Numbered from the stretch's first letter, positions 25,817 to 34,809 are shown. The stretch is 61,626 nucleotides of DNA from JAFARZ01 sp035651595 (GCA_035651595.1 DASRFJ010000085.1:1-61626); one strand, 5' to 3'. The notes: generated from the sequence alone by a model not told the origin. Numbers and translations are program-made.

Positions 25817-26245
25817 ATGGAGATCACCGTCGGGCAGCTCGCGGAGCGCAGCGGCGTCGCGGTGTCCGCGCTGCACTTCTACGAGGCCCGTGGCCTCATC
25901 GAGTCCCGCCGTACTCCAGGTAACCAGCGACGCTACCCGCGGGTGACGCTGCGCCGGATCGCCTTCATCCGCGCCTCGCAGCGGCTCGGCATCCCGCTGT
26001 CGCGGATCAAGGAGGCACTGGACACCCTGCCGTCCGGCCGCACGCCGACCCCCGCGGACTGGGCGCGGCTGTCCGCGGCCTGGCGCCGGGATCTGGACGA
26101 TCGCATCGCCGAGCTCCAGGACCTGCGGGACCGGCTGACCGGCTGCATCGGCTGCGGCTGCCTGTCGCTGGACACCTGCCTGCTCGCCAACCCCGACGAC
26201 ATGCTCTCTGCCCAGGGCCCGGGCGCGCACCGCCTGCACGGGTAG
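25817..26245 (+). CDS. soxR: redox-sensing transcriptional activator SoxR
   Basis: A 142-residue MerR-family regulator. The N-terminal winged helix (TVGQLAERSGVAVSALHFYE, ARGLIESRRTPGNQRRYPR) is followed by a dimerisation coil (about 75-108) and the [2Fe-2S] cluster loop CIGCGCLSLDTC: Cys110, 113, 115 and 121 in CX2CXCX5C, diagnostic of SoxR. In actinobacteria SoxR mainly senses redox-active metabolites such as quinones and phenazines. It is preceded by a SoxR box. The neighbours UbiA-like and UbiE-like (quinone-type chemistry) are consistent but not proof of regulation. Confidence 0.92.
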   Translation: MEITVGQLAERSGVAVSALHFYEARGLIESRRTPGNQRRYPRVTLRRIAFIRASQRLGIPLSRIKEALDTLPSGRTPTPADWARLSAAWRRDLDDRIAELQDLRDRLTGCIGCGCLSLDTCLLANPDDMLSAQGPGAHRLHG

Positions 26246-26269
26246 CGGGCCGGCTGCGCCGGCGGGAAC

Positions 26270-27031
26270 CTAGCCCAGCCGGGCCACCGCCAGCGCCGCG
26301 GCGAGCAGCATGATCGCCCACGATCCGGCCCGCAGCGCCCGCTCCAGCGGCCTGATCAGCACGTCGGCGGACAGCTCGGTGACCCGGCCGTCGGCGTACC
26401 GCACGGTCCCGGACACCGCGCCGACCCGCCGCCGGATATCCCGGGCCGGCGTACTCAGCGCCCGCTGCGCCCAGGACAGCGCCAGGGCCCCCGCGGCGCC
26501 GAGCACCGCGGCGACGCCAACCGTCCCGGCCTGCGCCACATACCCGGTCAGCAGCGGGAACGCCCCCCACGCCGCGGCGAACCCGAGGTCGGTGTGCATC
26601 GCGCCGTCGAACAGCTCCGCGTTGTACCCGATCACCAGCACCGGACCGGCGACCATGAACGGCACCAGCACCCAGCCGACCCGGATCACGCCGAACACGC
26701 CGAGCACCAGCGCCCCGAGCAGCCCGCCTGCCACCACGGCGACGAGCACCCAGGACGGGATCCGGGTGCGCAGCGGCCGCCCGCGCAGCTCGTCCAGCGC
26801 GTGCGCGGCCAGCCCGACCGCGAGGAAGAACGCCAGCACGGTGGCCACCAGCCGGCTCGTCTGCACCCGCGGCGCGAGTGCGGCGCCGATCACCGCATAC
26901 GAGAGGTGCCACCCCGTGTACGGCGGATGCAGCAGCGTCCACCAATCCCGCCACCCGCCGGACCGCGCCGCGTAATACGCGGGCCGCGGTGTTAGCGGGG
27001 CCGGCGGGCCCGCGGCGTCGGGCTCATCCAC
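26270..27031 (-). CDS. UbiA-like polytopic membrane protein
   Basis: 253 residues with about seven to eight helices starting after WRDWWTLLHPPYTGWHLSYA. HALDELRGRPL (about 77-87) lies where UbiA prenyltransferases carry their first Asp-rich motif, and YNAELFDGAMHTDLGFAAAW lies near the next loop. The motif is degenerate (one Asp rather than NDxxDxxxD), so prenyltransferase activity is uncertain. The start is GTG 27031, overlapping the UbiE-like gene by 8 nt; the pair resembles quinone or prenyl-lipid modification genes. It could instead be an unrelated carotenoid/lipid membrane enzyme. Confidence 0.55.
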   Translation of the reverse strand: MDEPDAAGPPAPLTPRPAYYAARSGGWRDWWTLLHPPYTGWHLSYAVIGAALAPRVQTSRLVATVLAFFLAVGLAAHALDELRGRPLRTRIPSWVLVAVVAGGLLGALVLGVFGVIRVGWVLVPFMVAGPVLVIGYNAELFDGAMHTDLGFAAAWGAFPLLTGYVAQAGTVGVAAVLGAAGALALSWAQRALSTPARDIRRRVGAVSGTVRYADGRVTELSADVLIRPLERALRAGSWAIMLLAAALAVARLG

Positions 27032-27737
27032 CCTTCGTTCCCCACATGACCAGCCCGCCGCCCAGGCTCATCGAGCGGCACCGCACATCGGTCAGGCCGG
27101 CCTCCTGCCACGCCGACACCGTCCAGTCGACCGGGTACCGCCGGTAGTGGCCGGAGATCGACGGCCCGAGGAACCGCCCGACCCGCCACCACGCCGGGCC
27201 CCCGGTGACCAGCCCGCCGGCCGGCAGCACCGCGCGCGTGTACATCCACCACAGCGGCCACCACACCGGCCCGGACGGCACCGCGAATTCCAGGCTCGCC
27301 ATCACACCGCCCGGCTTGACCACCCTCGCCAGCTCCGCGAGCACGGCGGTGGGGGAGTCGACGTACCGCAAGAGATACGTGAACGTCAGCGCGTCAAAGC
27401 TGGCGTCCGCGAACGGCAGCCGTTCGGCCTGCCCGCAGGTCAGCGTCACCCGCGACCCCAGCCCCGCCGAAGCCACCCGCCGTGCCCCCTCCCGCAGCAT
27501 CTGCTCGGTCAGGTCCACCCCGGCGATCCGCGCCGCGGGGCACCGCCGCGCCAGCGACAGCGTCACGCCCGCGGTCCCGGCCGCCACGTCCAGCACCCGG
27601 CCGGCCGTGCTGGGGACGCGGCTGACCATGAACGAACGCCATTTCTCGTTCTGATAAAAGGAGAGAAGCTCGGCGAGCAAGTCGTAGCGGGCTGGCAGCG
27701 GTGCGAACAGAGAGCGAGCATCGGCCATATCTGACAC
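27024..27737 (-). CDS. UbiE/MenG-like SAM-dependent methyltransferase
   Basis: A 237-residue class I methyltransferase. SAM motif I is GRVLDVAAGTAGVTLSLARR (about 46-65), motif II is AGVDLTEQML, and the UbiE-like SFDALTFTYLLRYVDSP precedes PGGVMASLEF. The N-terminal ARYDLLAELLSFYQNEKWR matches the demethylmenaquinone methyltransferase family. The C-terminus GGLVMWGTKG also fits. It probably methylates a quinone or related aromatic ring. It is coupled to the UbiA-like gene. Whether it is the housekeeping MenG or a paralogue cannot be told here. Confidence 0.8.
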   Translation of the reverse strand: MSDMADARSLFAPLPARYDLLAELLSFYQNEKWRSFMVSRVPSTAGRVLDVAAGTAGVTLSLARRCPAARIAGVDLTEQMLREGARRVASAGLGSRVTLTCGQAERLPFADASFDALTFTYLLRYVDSPTAVLAELARVVKPGGVMASLEFAVPSGPVWWPLWWMYTRAVLPAGGLVTGGPAWWRVGRFLGPSISGHYRRYPVDWTVSAWQEAGLTDVRCRSMSLGGGLVMWGTKGG

Positions 27738-27752
27738 CGTACGCCCGTTTAG

Positions 27753-28172
27753 TCACGGCAGGGCGGCGCGTATTTTCTCCGCGTATGCCGCGGCCGGGTG
27801 CGCGTCGTCGTAGCGGTGCCGCGGGCCGAGCCAGAAGCGCAGGCCGTCGCCCTTCGTGCGCGGGATCACGTGCAGATGCAGGTGCGGCACGGACTGGCTG
27901 ACCACGTTGTTGATCAGGACCATCGAGCCCTGGGCGCCGAGGCCGTCCTCGACCGCGCGCTCGAGGCGCTGCGCGGTCGTGAAGAACTCCGGCACCAGCT
28001 CCGCCGGCAGGTCGCTGAGCACGAGGACATGCTGCTTTGGCACGAGCAGCGTGTGCCCGCGGAACAGCGGGCGGTGGTCGAGGAAGGCGATCAGCGACTC
28101 GGTCTCGAGAATGGTCTCGGCCGACTTCTCGCCGGCGATGATCTCGCAGAAGACACACGGCTTGGCTGGCAT
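27753..28172 (-). CDS. HIT-family nucleotide hydrolase
   Basis: A 139-residue protein with the histidine triad HLHLHVIP (His97, 99, 101; the middle/last His is the nucleophile region) and N-terminal CVFCEIIAGE (Cys6, Cys9). Members hydrolyse nucleoside phosphoramidates or dinucleotides. The frame stays open far upstream, but ATG 28172 fits the family start and overlaps the stop of the upstream kinase-like gene as TGATG, so the two are coupled. Confidence 0.85.
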   Translation of the reverse strand: MPAKPCVFCEIIAGEKSAETILETESLIAFLDHRPLFRGHTLLVPKQHVLVLSDLPAELVPEFFTTAQRLERAVEDGLGAQGSMVLINNVVSQSVPHLHLHVIPRTKGDGLRFWLGPRHRYDDAHPAAAYAEKIRAALP

Positions 28173-28759
28173 CAGCAGAAAGTGTACTGAGCACCACCCT
28201 CGCGGGGTTGGTTCTCCCCACCAGCAAACCGGTCTTGTCCGCCAGTGCTCGCGGGCCGCGGTCGTGCTCGCCGTGGTGGCGTACCGGAGCCTCGATCTAA
28301 CGAGGCGATCTCGAACCAGACGCAGGTGCCGGCGTTCTCGCGGACAAAGCCCCAGCGGTGCGCGATCTCGTTGACGAGCTGGAAGCCGCGGCCGCTCTCG
28401 TCGCTCCGGCCGGCCTCCCGCCAGTGCGGCAGGCCGGTGTGGCCGTCGTCGATGACGTCCACGTGCACGTACTGCCCCTGCTCGCCGTGCCGGACCACGA
28501 CAACAGTGATCGCCGACGCGTCCGCCGCGTGCTGTATCGCGTTCGTGATGAGCTCGCAGGCAAGCAGTTCGGCGTCCATGGAGCCGGGATGGTCGCGGAG
28601 CGCGTCCCGGACGAAGCGCCGCGCGGCCGGTACCTCCTCGGGGCGCCGGGTGAAGGTCCGGGTTTCCGCGAGCGACCCGAAGTGGATCACGCCCGGCGCC
28701 CGTTGCGTGCCAATAGCCGTAATGGGCGCACCGGGCATATCGGCCTCCGCATCGTGCAT
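28172..28759 (-). CDS. RsbW-like anti-sigma/ATP-binding regulatory protein
   Basis: 195 residues with a GHKL ATPase domain: RRPEEVPAARRFVRDAL, the N box ELLACELITNAIQHA, DVIDDGHTGLPHW and the G box DESGRGFQLVNEIAHRWG (about 40-160). The C-terminal 35 residues (GSGTPPRRARPRPASTGG) are low-complexity. Such proteins are anti-sigma factors or partners of SpoIIE phosphatases like the one at 23113. The coupled HIT gene downstream is probably unrelated in function. Confidence 0.82.
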   Translation of the reverse strand: MHDAEADMPGAPITAIGTQRAPGVIHFGSLAETRTFTRRPEEVPAARRFVRDALRDHPGSMDAELLACELITNAIQHAADASAITVVVVRHGEQGQYVHVDVIDDGHTGLPHWREAGRSDESGRGFQLVNEIAHRWGFVRENAGTCVWFEIASLDRGSGTPPRRARPRPASTGGQDRFAGGENQPREGGAQYTFC

Positions 28760-28948
28760 GACTACCGTCCGTACTCCTACGGTAGCTCAGAGCAGCCAGC
28801 AGGTCACCTACTGTTTCGACTCGAATACCAGCCGTCCCCGAACCGCCCTGCCAAGCCACCCTGCCCCGCGGCCCCATGCCGTCGCCCGCCCCGCAACCCG
28901 AAGCAGGACATCTAGCCCATTCCGGGCGCACCGAAGGTGCGCCAGATT

Positions 28949-28994
28949 ATTGCGGACAGTTACCCCCCGATTTGGGAGGGTAAGTGTCCGCAAT
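28949..28994. repeat. palindromic repeat family A, copy A3
   Basis: Arms 28949-28968 and 28974-28994 around GATTT. The left arm has CAGTT and the right arm matches a CACTT form, so two positions mismatch. It is therefore a hybrid of the A1 and A2 variants. The preceding bases (ACATCTAGCCCATTCCGGGC, then GCCAGATT) loosely match the A2/B1 flank. It fills part of the 318-bp gap 28760-29077; the rest shows no gene. Confidence 0.85.
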
Positions 28995-29077
28995 AATTTC
29001 GGACTGCCTTCAGAGCTTGGATTTGCGTCGAACGTACCGGGCTAAAACGGGCACTACGAGCAAGGGCGCGCTAGAGG

Positions 29078-29842
29078 TTACTGGCTGAGCGTGGTGTTGT
29101 GACCCGTAATCGTGACGAGTACGCCCTGCTGGGTGACCGTGACGTTGTCGATCGTGACGCCGGCGGGGAGTTTGGGCACCGAGACGTCGAAGTCGACCAG
29201 GTTGCCGAGCAAGCTGGTGGGCACGTCGCCCGCGGACACCAGCGACACGTTGAACTTGGTGGCGCTTTTCCTGGTGACCCGCGCGGTCAGCGTCGTGTTG
29301 ACGACGCCCAGGTCGACGTTCGCGTTGATCTCGTTCGGGTGGCCCGGGTCCGGCGCCAGCGTGATGCCGTCCCCCACGCCGCCGGCGTCCGCCAGTTCGC
29401 CGAACGTGATCAGCGCGGAGCCGTCAATGGTGTCAATCGTGGCACTGCTGAAACCGCCGTTGATGTGCATCCCGTGCAGGGTGGCATGGAGGCTGGAGAT
29501 CGTCAGCGGGCCTTCGGGCACATTGGACGCGTTGATGTCGACAGTCTTGAAATCGTGGGCGAGCAACTGGGTGAAGAACGGGAAACCGTGGATCGTCACG
29601 TTCGGTTTGGTGGGGAATCCCTGCTGCTTGATCTGGTTGGCCATGGTGTTTTCCGCGACCGCGTTCGCGATCCGGTCGGCGCCTACGAGGAGTACCAGGA
29701 CGACTACGACAACAATGCCCGTGACGAGCGGCCAGCGCCTGCGGCGCCGCCGGGGCCGCATGGTGGGATACACCTGAGTCGGTGCCTGCGGCGGCTGTTC
29801 CGGCCAGCCGCCCGGCAGGGGTTGCGTAGGGTCATAACTCAT
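29078..29842 (-). CDS. DUF2993 (LmeA-like) membrane-anchored envelope protein
   Basis: 254 residues: a Pro/Gln-rich cytoplasmic N-terminus, RPRRRRRRW, one helix (about 38-56, LVTGIVVVVVLVLLVGAD), then an exported domain starting RIANAVAENTMANQIKQQG. It has PNVTIHGFPFFTQLLAHDF, typical of DUF2993 proteins. Mycobacterial LmeA of this family binds phosphoinositides and affects lipoglycan elongation; transfer of that role here is inference. It is divergent from the FHA-ABC transporter with ~140 bp between. Confidence 0.8.
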   Translation of the reverse strand: MSYDPTQPLPGGWPEQPPQAPTQVYPTMRPRRRRRRWPLVTGIVVVVVLVLLVGADRIANAVAENTMANQIKQQGFPTKPNVTIHGFPFFTQLLAHDFKTVDINASNVPEGPLTISSLHATLHGMHINGGFSSATIDTIDGSALITFGELADAGGVGDGITLAPDPGHPNEINANVDLGVVNTTLTARVTRKSATKFNVSLVSAGDVPTSLLGNLVDFDVSVPKLPAGVTIDNVTVTQQGVLVTITGHNTTLSQ

Positions 29843-29981
29843 CGAATATCAACATCCTTTACGCCCCCGGTCCGGCAGACCGGTTATCCAAGTATCAGCG
29901 AGCCTTGCGTCAAAGGTAACCGTCGGCGGGAATAACTCAGCCGATTCCCGTTTGGGGTACACGGCCCTACACTCTGTAGAC

Positions 29982-32519
29982 ATGCCCCCCGAGCCGCAGC
30001 ATGCCGGGACCGAGGTCGTCCGCGGATTTACCGTGCCTGATCTGGTAGTCCGTACGCGTCGATCCGATCACCGGCTGCAAGACGGCGGCACCTACCGGAT
30101 CGGGCGTGACCCCGAGTCAGACATCGTGATCGACGACAAACGCGTCTCGTGGAAGCACGGCGTGATCCGCGTCGACCGGGACGGGTGGGTGCTGGAGGAC
30201 GTCGGCAGCACCAACGGGACGTTCCTCGGCGCGCGCAAGGTCACCCGGATCGAGATCGCCGCCGACTGCGTGGTTCGCTTCGGCAACGTGGACGACGGCC
30301 CGATCCTGCGCTGCATGCCGCAGCCGGCGGCGCTCGGCCAGTCCGGGCTCGGCCAGTCCGGGCGGCGCCCGTCGTTGCCGGATGCGTTCCCGCCCGCACC
30401 GCCGGCCGCCGCCTTTGGCGTCATGCGGGACCTTCCCGCGGAACCCGAGGTGACGGCCCCGCCCGAGCCGCCGCCCGCACCCAGGGCGCAGCCAGCGGCG
30501 CAGCAGCTGCCCAGCGTGGACCGCCGCCCGACGCAGCGGCTGAAGCTGCCGGCCCAGGTCATGCGCATCGGCCGAGCCGCGGGCAACGACCTCGTCCTGA
30601 CCGGCGACATGGAAGCCTCCAAGCAGCACGCCGAACTCCGCAAGTCGCAGTCGGGCAGCTACGAGATCATCGACATGGGCAGCCACAACGGGACGTTCGT
30701 CAATGGCGAGCGGGTGTCGCGCAAGCTCCTGTCCGACTCTGACATCGTCAGCATCGGCCGGTCCACGTTCCGGCTGGCGGGCGGCGAACTGCGCCAGTTC
30801 GTCGACGAGGGCAACGTCGGCTTCTCCGCCGAAGACCTGGTGGTCAAGGTTTCCGGCGGCAAGATCCTGCTGAACCACGTGTCGTTCCCGATCCCCGAGC
30901 GCTGCCTGCTCGGCGTCATCGGCCCGAGTGGCGCCGGCAAGTCCACGCTGCTCGGCGCGCTGACCGGGATGCGGCCCGCGGACACCGGCACGGTGCTCTA
31001 CGACAACCGTGACCTGTACCGCAACTACGCGGAACTGCGTCACCGCATCGGCCTGGTGCCGCAGGAAAGCGTGCTGCACACCCAGCTCACCGCCAAGCGC
31101 GCGCTCCAGTACTCCGCCGAGCTGCGCTTCCCGGCGGACAGCCGCAAGCACGAGCGCAACACCCGGGTCGACGAGGTGATGGGCGAGCTCGGGCTCACCA
31201 AGCACGCGAGCACCCGTGCCGACCGGCTGTCCGGCGGCCAGCTCAAGCGCGTCAACGTGGCCCAGGAACTGCTGACCAAGCCGTCGCTGCTGTTCCTGGA
31301 CGAGCCGACTTCGGGGCTGGATCCCGGGCTGGACAAGTCGGTCATGGAGCAGATGCGCGACCTGGCGCACGACGGCCGGACGGTCATCGTGGTCACGCAC
31401 AGCGTGGCGAACCTGGACACCTGCGACCGCCTGCTCGTCCTGGTGCCGGGCGGCAAGATCGCGTTCTATGGCCCGCCCGGCGAGGGGCTCAGGTACTTCG
31501 GCCTGCCCGGCTGGGCCGAGGTGTTCCAGGCGTTCGAGCGGTACCCGGACCGGGACTGGGCCACCGAGTTCGCGGCGTCCCCGGCGTACCGTCAGTACGT
31601 GCTCGGGCAGCGCCCCAAGCCGCCCGCGGCCAGGAACAGCGCGCCGGCCGTCCAGGCCGAGCTGCCCGCCGCGCCCCCGCCGCAGCACCGCGGCTCGATC
31701 CGCCAGCTCAGCACGCTCACCCGGCGGTACATGCGGGTGATCGCGTCCGATCGGGGCTACCTGCTGTTCATGGGGCTGCTGCCGATCATCCTCGGCGTGC
31801 TCATCCACCTGGTCGGGTCTAAACAGGGCCTGGGCGGCGCACCGGGTACCAACACGAACGCCAGCGAGACTCTGGTGCTGCTCGTCGTCTGCGCGTGTCT
31901 CGCGGGTACCGCCAGTTCGGTCCGCGAGCTGGTCAAGGAACGACCTATTTATATTAGGGAACGGGCGGCCGGGCTGTCGTCCGGCGCCTATATCAGCTCC
32001 AAGCTGCTGGTGCTCGGTGTGATGAGCGTCGTGCAGTCCGTCGTCCTGGTCGTGCTCGGCATCGTCGGACGGCCGCTGCCGCCGGATGGCGCATTCCTCA
32101 ACGGCTTGCCGCTGGTCGAGCTGCTGCTCGGCATCGTCGTGCTCGCACTCGCCTCGATGTGCCTCGGGCTGTTCGTTTCCGCGCTGGTCAGCACGTCGGA
32201 GAAGGCGATGCCGTTCCTGGTGCTGCTGACGATGATCCAGGTCATCCTGTCCGGCGGCGTGGTGGCGCTGGCCGGAAAGATGGGGCTTTCCCAGCTGGCC
32301 TGGATCGCCCCGTCTCGCTGGGGCTACGGCGCGGTCGCGGCGACCGCGAACCTGAACGTGCTGACCCCGACGGCGCCAGGCAACATCACCGACCCGCTGT
32401 GGCAGCACAACTCGTCCACCTGGCTGCGGGACATGGGCATCCAGCTGGGGCTGGCGATCCTGTTTGCCCTGCTGGCCTACCTGCGCCTGCGCCGCCTGAG
32501 CCCGGGCCGCCGCCGCTAA
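29982..32519 (+). CDS. Rv1747-like FHA-domain ABC transporter (half-transporter)
   Basis: An 845-residue fusion. FHA1 (about 30-110: YRIGRDPESDIVIDD, STNGTFLG) is followed by a Pro/Ala linker and FHA2 (about 185-265: MRIGRAAGNDLVLTGD, SHNGTFVNG). The ABC ATPase (about 285-500) has Walker A IGPSGAGKSTLLG near 313, signature LSGGQLKRVNVAQELL and Walker B LLFLDEPTSGLDPG. The ABC-2 permease (about 585-840) has six helices. The FHA domains bind phosphothreonine, so a Ser/Thr kinase probably regulates it, as PknF does Rv1747. Such transporters export envelope lipids. ATG 29982 was chosen over 29952. Confidence 0.9.
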   Translation: MPPEPQHAGTEVVRGFTVPDLVVRTRRSDHRLQDGGTYRIGRDPESDIVIDDKRVSWKHGVIRVDRDGWVLEDVGSTNGTFLGARKVTRIEIAADCVVRFGNVDDGPILRCMPQPAALGQSGLGQSGRRPSLPDAFPPAPPAAAFGVMRDLPAEPEVTAPPEPPPAPRAQPAAQQLPSVDRRPTQRLKLPAQVMRIGRAAGNDLVLTGDMEASKQHAELRKSQSGSYEIIDMGSHNGTFVNGERVSRKLLSDSDIVSIGRSTFRLAGGELRQFVDEGNVGFSAEDLVVKVSGGKILLNHVSFPIPERCLLGVIGPSGAGKSTLLGALTGMRPADTGTVLYDNRDLYRNYAELRHRIGLVPQESVLHTQLTAKRALQYSAELRFPADSRKHERNTRVDEVMGELGLTKHASTRADRLSGGQLKRVNVAQELLTKPSLLFLDEPTSGLDPGLDKSVMEQMRDLAHDGRTVIVVTHSVANLDTCDRLLVLVPGGKIAFYGPPGEGLRYFGLPGWAEVFQAFERYPDRDWATEFAASPAYRQYVLGQRPKPPAARNSAPAVQAELPAAPPPQHRGSIRQLSTLTRRYMRVIASDRGYLLFMGLLPIILGVLIHLVGSKQGLGGAPGTNTNASETLVLLVVCACLAGTASSVRELVKERPIYIRERAAGLSSGAYISSKLLVLGVMSVVQSVVLVVLGIVGRPLPPDGAFLNGLPLVELLLGIVVLALASMCLGLFVSALVSTSEKAMPFLVLLTMIQVILSGGVVALAGKMGLSQLAWIAPSRWGYGAVAATANLNVLTPTAPGNITDPLWQHNSSTWLRDMGIQLGLAILFALLAYLRLRRLSPGRRR

Positions 32520-32674
32520 CGCCGCCCGCCTGGGGTCCATGATCGTTTGACGTTTTTTGGCGTGCCATCACGCACCGAGCCGTCAAGCGATCTTCGATCG
32601 CCCGGGACGCGCCGGACATTTCGGGCGGCTGGCGCGGGTGCGCCGCGTTCGTGTCGTGCAGTCTGCGTGCCAGA

Positions 32675-32742
32675 TGCGCAGTTGAGCCCACTAGACCGTG
32701 TCAGCGTGTGCCCAAGCACGCTCTAGCGGGCTCATTTGCGCA
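32675..32742. repeat. 68-bp nested inverted repeat between convergent genes
   Basis: Outer arms TGCGCAGTTGAGCCCACTAGA (32675 onward) and CTAGCGGGCTCATTTGCGCA pair at about 18 of 21 positions. Inside is a second perfect stem AGCGTG-TGCCCAAG-CACGCT. It lies in the 269-bp gap between the FHA-ABC transporter and the convergent phosphatase. It may be a bidirectional terminator or another dispersed element; no second copy is seen here. The rest of the gap shows no gene. Confidence 0.7.
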
Positions 32743-32788
32743 ATGGACAGGACTGCGCGGACTGAGGACGGCCGGGAGCGAGCGGCCG

Positions 32789-33622
32789 CTAGACGGCTGG
32801 CTCGTCGTGGATCAGGGTGCCGAGCATCTCGCGGCGTAGCTCGCTCAGCTCCGGCCTGCCGACACCGAGGCCGTGCGTGACGTACGCGCCGAACGATCCG
32901 TACCGCCGCTCCGCCTCCTCGAAGGCCGCGGCCAGGTAGGTGGGGCTCTGCTCCAGGATCGGCCGCAGCAGTTCGGGGTCGGCGACGATGCCGGTCTTGA
33001 CCAGGTCGAACCGCAGCTTCTGGTATCCGGTCCGGTGGAAGTCGTTGGACAGCAGGTAGTCGCGCAGCACCTGTTCGCGCGGCACCCCGAGGATGGTCAG
33101 GACCAGCGCGGTCATCCAGCCGGCCCGGTCCTTCCCGCCGGAACAGTGGTACAGCGCGGGCAGTCGTCCCCGGCCGCACAGATGCCGCAGCGCTTCGCCG
33201 AACGCTTCCCGCTGCCGCGGGTCAGCGACAAACCGCCGGTTGATCTCGACCATCAGCGACGCGGCGCGCCCGTCCCCGAGCTCGGCTCGCTGCCGGTCGT
33301 GGTCGCCGCTGGCGATGAGCTCGTAGATGTTCCCCAGGTCACCGCCGGCGACCGGCACGCTCACCGGCGCCAGACCCGGCGGCAGCCGGTCCGAGCCGCT
33401 GACCAGGATCTCGCCGGGCGTCCTGAAGTCGATCACGGTGCGTAGCCCGAGCGAACCCAGGGTGGACACGTCCGCGACGGTCAGCTGGCTCAGCGCGTCG
33501 CCGCGGAACACCCGCCCGCGGACCACGTCGGTCCCGTAGCTGCTCCGGTATCCGCCGATGTCTCGCACGTTGACCGCGCCGTCCAGCCCTACGTGGCGAG
33601 ACGGCGCGAAATGCCCGGTCAT
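32789..33622 (-). CDS. protein-tyrosine phosphatase (dual-specificity-like)
   Basis: A 277-residue phosphatase of the Y_phosphatase3 type. N-terminal GAVNVRDIGGYRSSYG and RVFRGDALSQL, DFRTPGE, and the P-loop HCSGGKDRAGW with nucleophile Cys160 and Arg166 (CX5R). C-terminal YGSFGAYVTHGLGV is also family-typical. It dephosphorylates phosphotyrosine or phosphoinositides. ATG 33622 is chosen; the frame is open through the divergent dipeptidase gene. It is divergent from the dipeptidase operon with 57 bp between starts. Confidence 0.85.
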   Translation of the reverse strand: MTGHFAPSRHVGLDGAVNVRDIGGYRSSYGTDVVRGRVFRGDALSQLTVADVSTLGSLGLRTVIDFRTPGEILVSGSDRLPPGLAPVSVPVAGGDLGNIYELIASGDHDRQRAELGDGRAASLMVEINRRFVADPRQREAFGEALRHLCGRGRLPALYHCSGGKDRAGWMTALVLTILGVPREQVLRDYLLSNDFHRTGYQKLRFDLVKTGIVADPELLRPILEQSPTYLAAAFEEAERRYGSFGAYVTHGLGVGRPELSELRREMLGTLIHDEPAV

Positions 33623-33679
33623 GTCCTCAGGCCCATCGTGCACCACCAATCGCAATAAGAGTATGCATAGGCTTGCGCC

Positions 33680-34789
33680 ATGGACAATGCGATGCTCCAC
33701 GGGTTTCCGCTGATCGACGGGCACAACGACCTGCCGTGGACATTGCGCATGCAGCATGACGGCGACACCGGAGCAGTCGACTTTTCCCGCCCGGTATCGG
33801 GCCAGCACACCGATCTGGACCGGATCGCGGCCGGCGGGCTGGGCGCCCAGTTCTGGTCGGTTTACGTGCCGGCCAGGGCGGGCGAGGCGGCGACCGCCAT
33901 GGTCCTCGAGCAGATCGATCTGACCCGCCGGATGATCGCCGCGTACCCGTCGCGGCTTGAGCTCGCGCTGACCGCGGACGACGTCGACCGGATCGTCGCG
34001 GCCGGGAGGCTGGCCTCGCTGCTCGGCGCCGAAGGCGGCCACGCCATCGCCTCCTCGCTCGCCGTGCTGCGCATGCTGTACCAGCTCGGCGTCCGCTACA
34101 TGACGCTCACCCACAACAGCAACGTGGCCTGGGCCGACTCGGCGACGGACGAGCCCGCGGCCGGGGGACTGACGGACCTCGGCCGCGACGTGGTCAGGGA
34201 GATGCAGCGGATCGGCATGCTCGTCGACCTGTCGCACGTGTCGCCGGACACGATGCGGGACACCCTCGACGTGGCGGCCGCGCCGGTGATCTTCTCCCAT
34301 TCGTCGGCGCGCGCGGTGTGCGACAGCCCGCGCAATGTGCCCGACGACGTGCTGGCCAGGCTGGCGGGCAACGGCGGCGTCTGCATGGTGACGTTCGTCT
34401 CCGGGTTCGTGTCCCAGGACTGCGCCGACTGGATCGCTGAGCTCAAGGCCGAGGTCGCCCGGCGCGGCATGGATCCCCGGGACACGAGTCAGCTCGACGC
34501 GGTCAGAGACGACTGGGAGCCGGCGCATCCCCAGCCCACCGCGACGCTGGCCCAGGTCGCCGACCACGTCGAGCACGTCCGTGAGGTGGCCGGCCTGGAC
34601 CACGTCGGCATCGGCGGCGACTATGACGGGACCCCTGACGTCCCGGTCGGCCTGGAAGACGTCTCCGCCTACCCGAACCTGTTCGCCGAACTGGCCAGGC
34701 GAGGCTGGTCCGAGTCTGACTGCCGGGCACTGGCCGGCGCCAACCTGCTCCGCGCCCTGCGCGCCGCCGAGGCCTACGCCGCCGCATAA
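33680..34789 (+). CDS. M19 membrane-dipeptidase-family metallopeptidase
   Basis: A 369-residue amidohydrolase-fold dipeptidase. Metal-site motifs: IDGHNDLPW (His15, Asp17), GAEGGHAI (bridging Glu), TLTHNSNVAW, LVDLSHVSPDTM, FSHSSARAV, and GIGGDYDG. The characterised Streptomyces relative prefers dipeptides with a D-residue at the C-terminal position. It ends 20 bp before pgeF and is probably the first gene of the pgeF-murL-murD2 operon, where release of L-Ala-D-Glu-type fragments would make sense. A TAGGCT hexamer 6 nt before ATG suggests a leaderless start. There is no signal peptide, so it is cytoplasmic. Confidence 0.85.
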   Translation: MDNAMLHGFPLIDGHNDLPWTLRMQHDGDTGAVDFSRPVSGQHTDLDRIAAGGLGAQFWSVYVPARAGEAATAMVLEQIDLTRRMIAAYPSRLELALTADDVDRIVAAGRLASLLGAEGGHAIASSLAVLRMLYQLGVRYMTLTHNSNVAWADSATDEPAAGGLTDLGRDVVREMQRIGMLVDLSHVSPDTMRDTLDVAAAPVIFSHSSARAVCDSPRNVPDDVLARLAGNGGVCMVTFVSGFVSQDCADWIAELKAEVARRGMDPRDTSQLDAVRDDWEPAHPQPTATLAQVADHVEHVREVAGLDHVGIGGDYDGTPDVPVGLEDVSAYPNLFAELARRGWSESDCRALAGANLLRALRAAEAYAAA

Positions 34790-34809
34790 TTGCACTAAGC
34801 TCGCACGCG

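Noticed and set aside
26249..26263. GCCGGC-TGC-GCCGGC hairpin after soxR as a terminator
   Set aside because: Only a 6-bp stem with a 3-nt loop, common by chance in this base composition.
30117..32540. 807-residue minus-strand frame over the FHA-ABC transporter
   Set aside because: Long only because high GC suppresses stops; the opposite strand has complete FHA, Walker and permease motifs.
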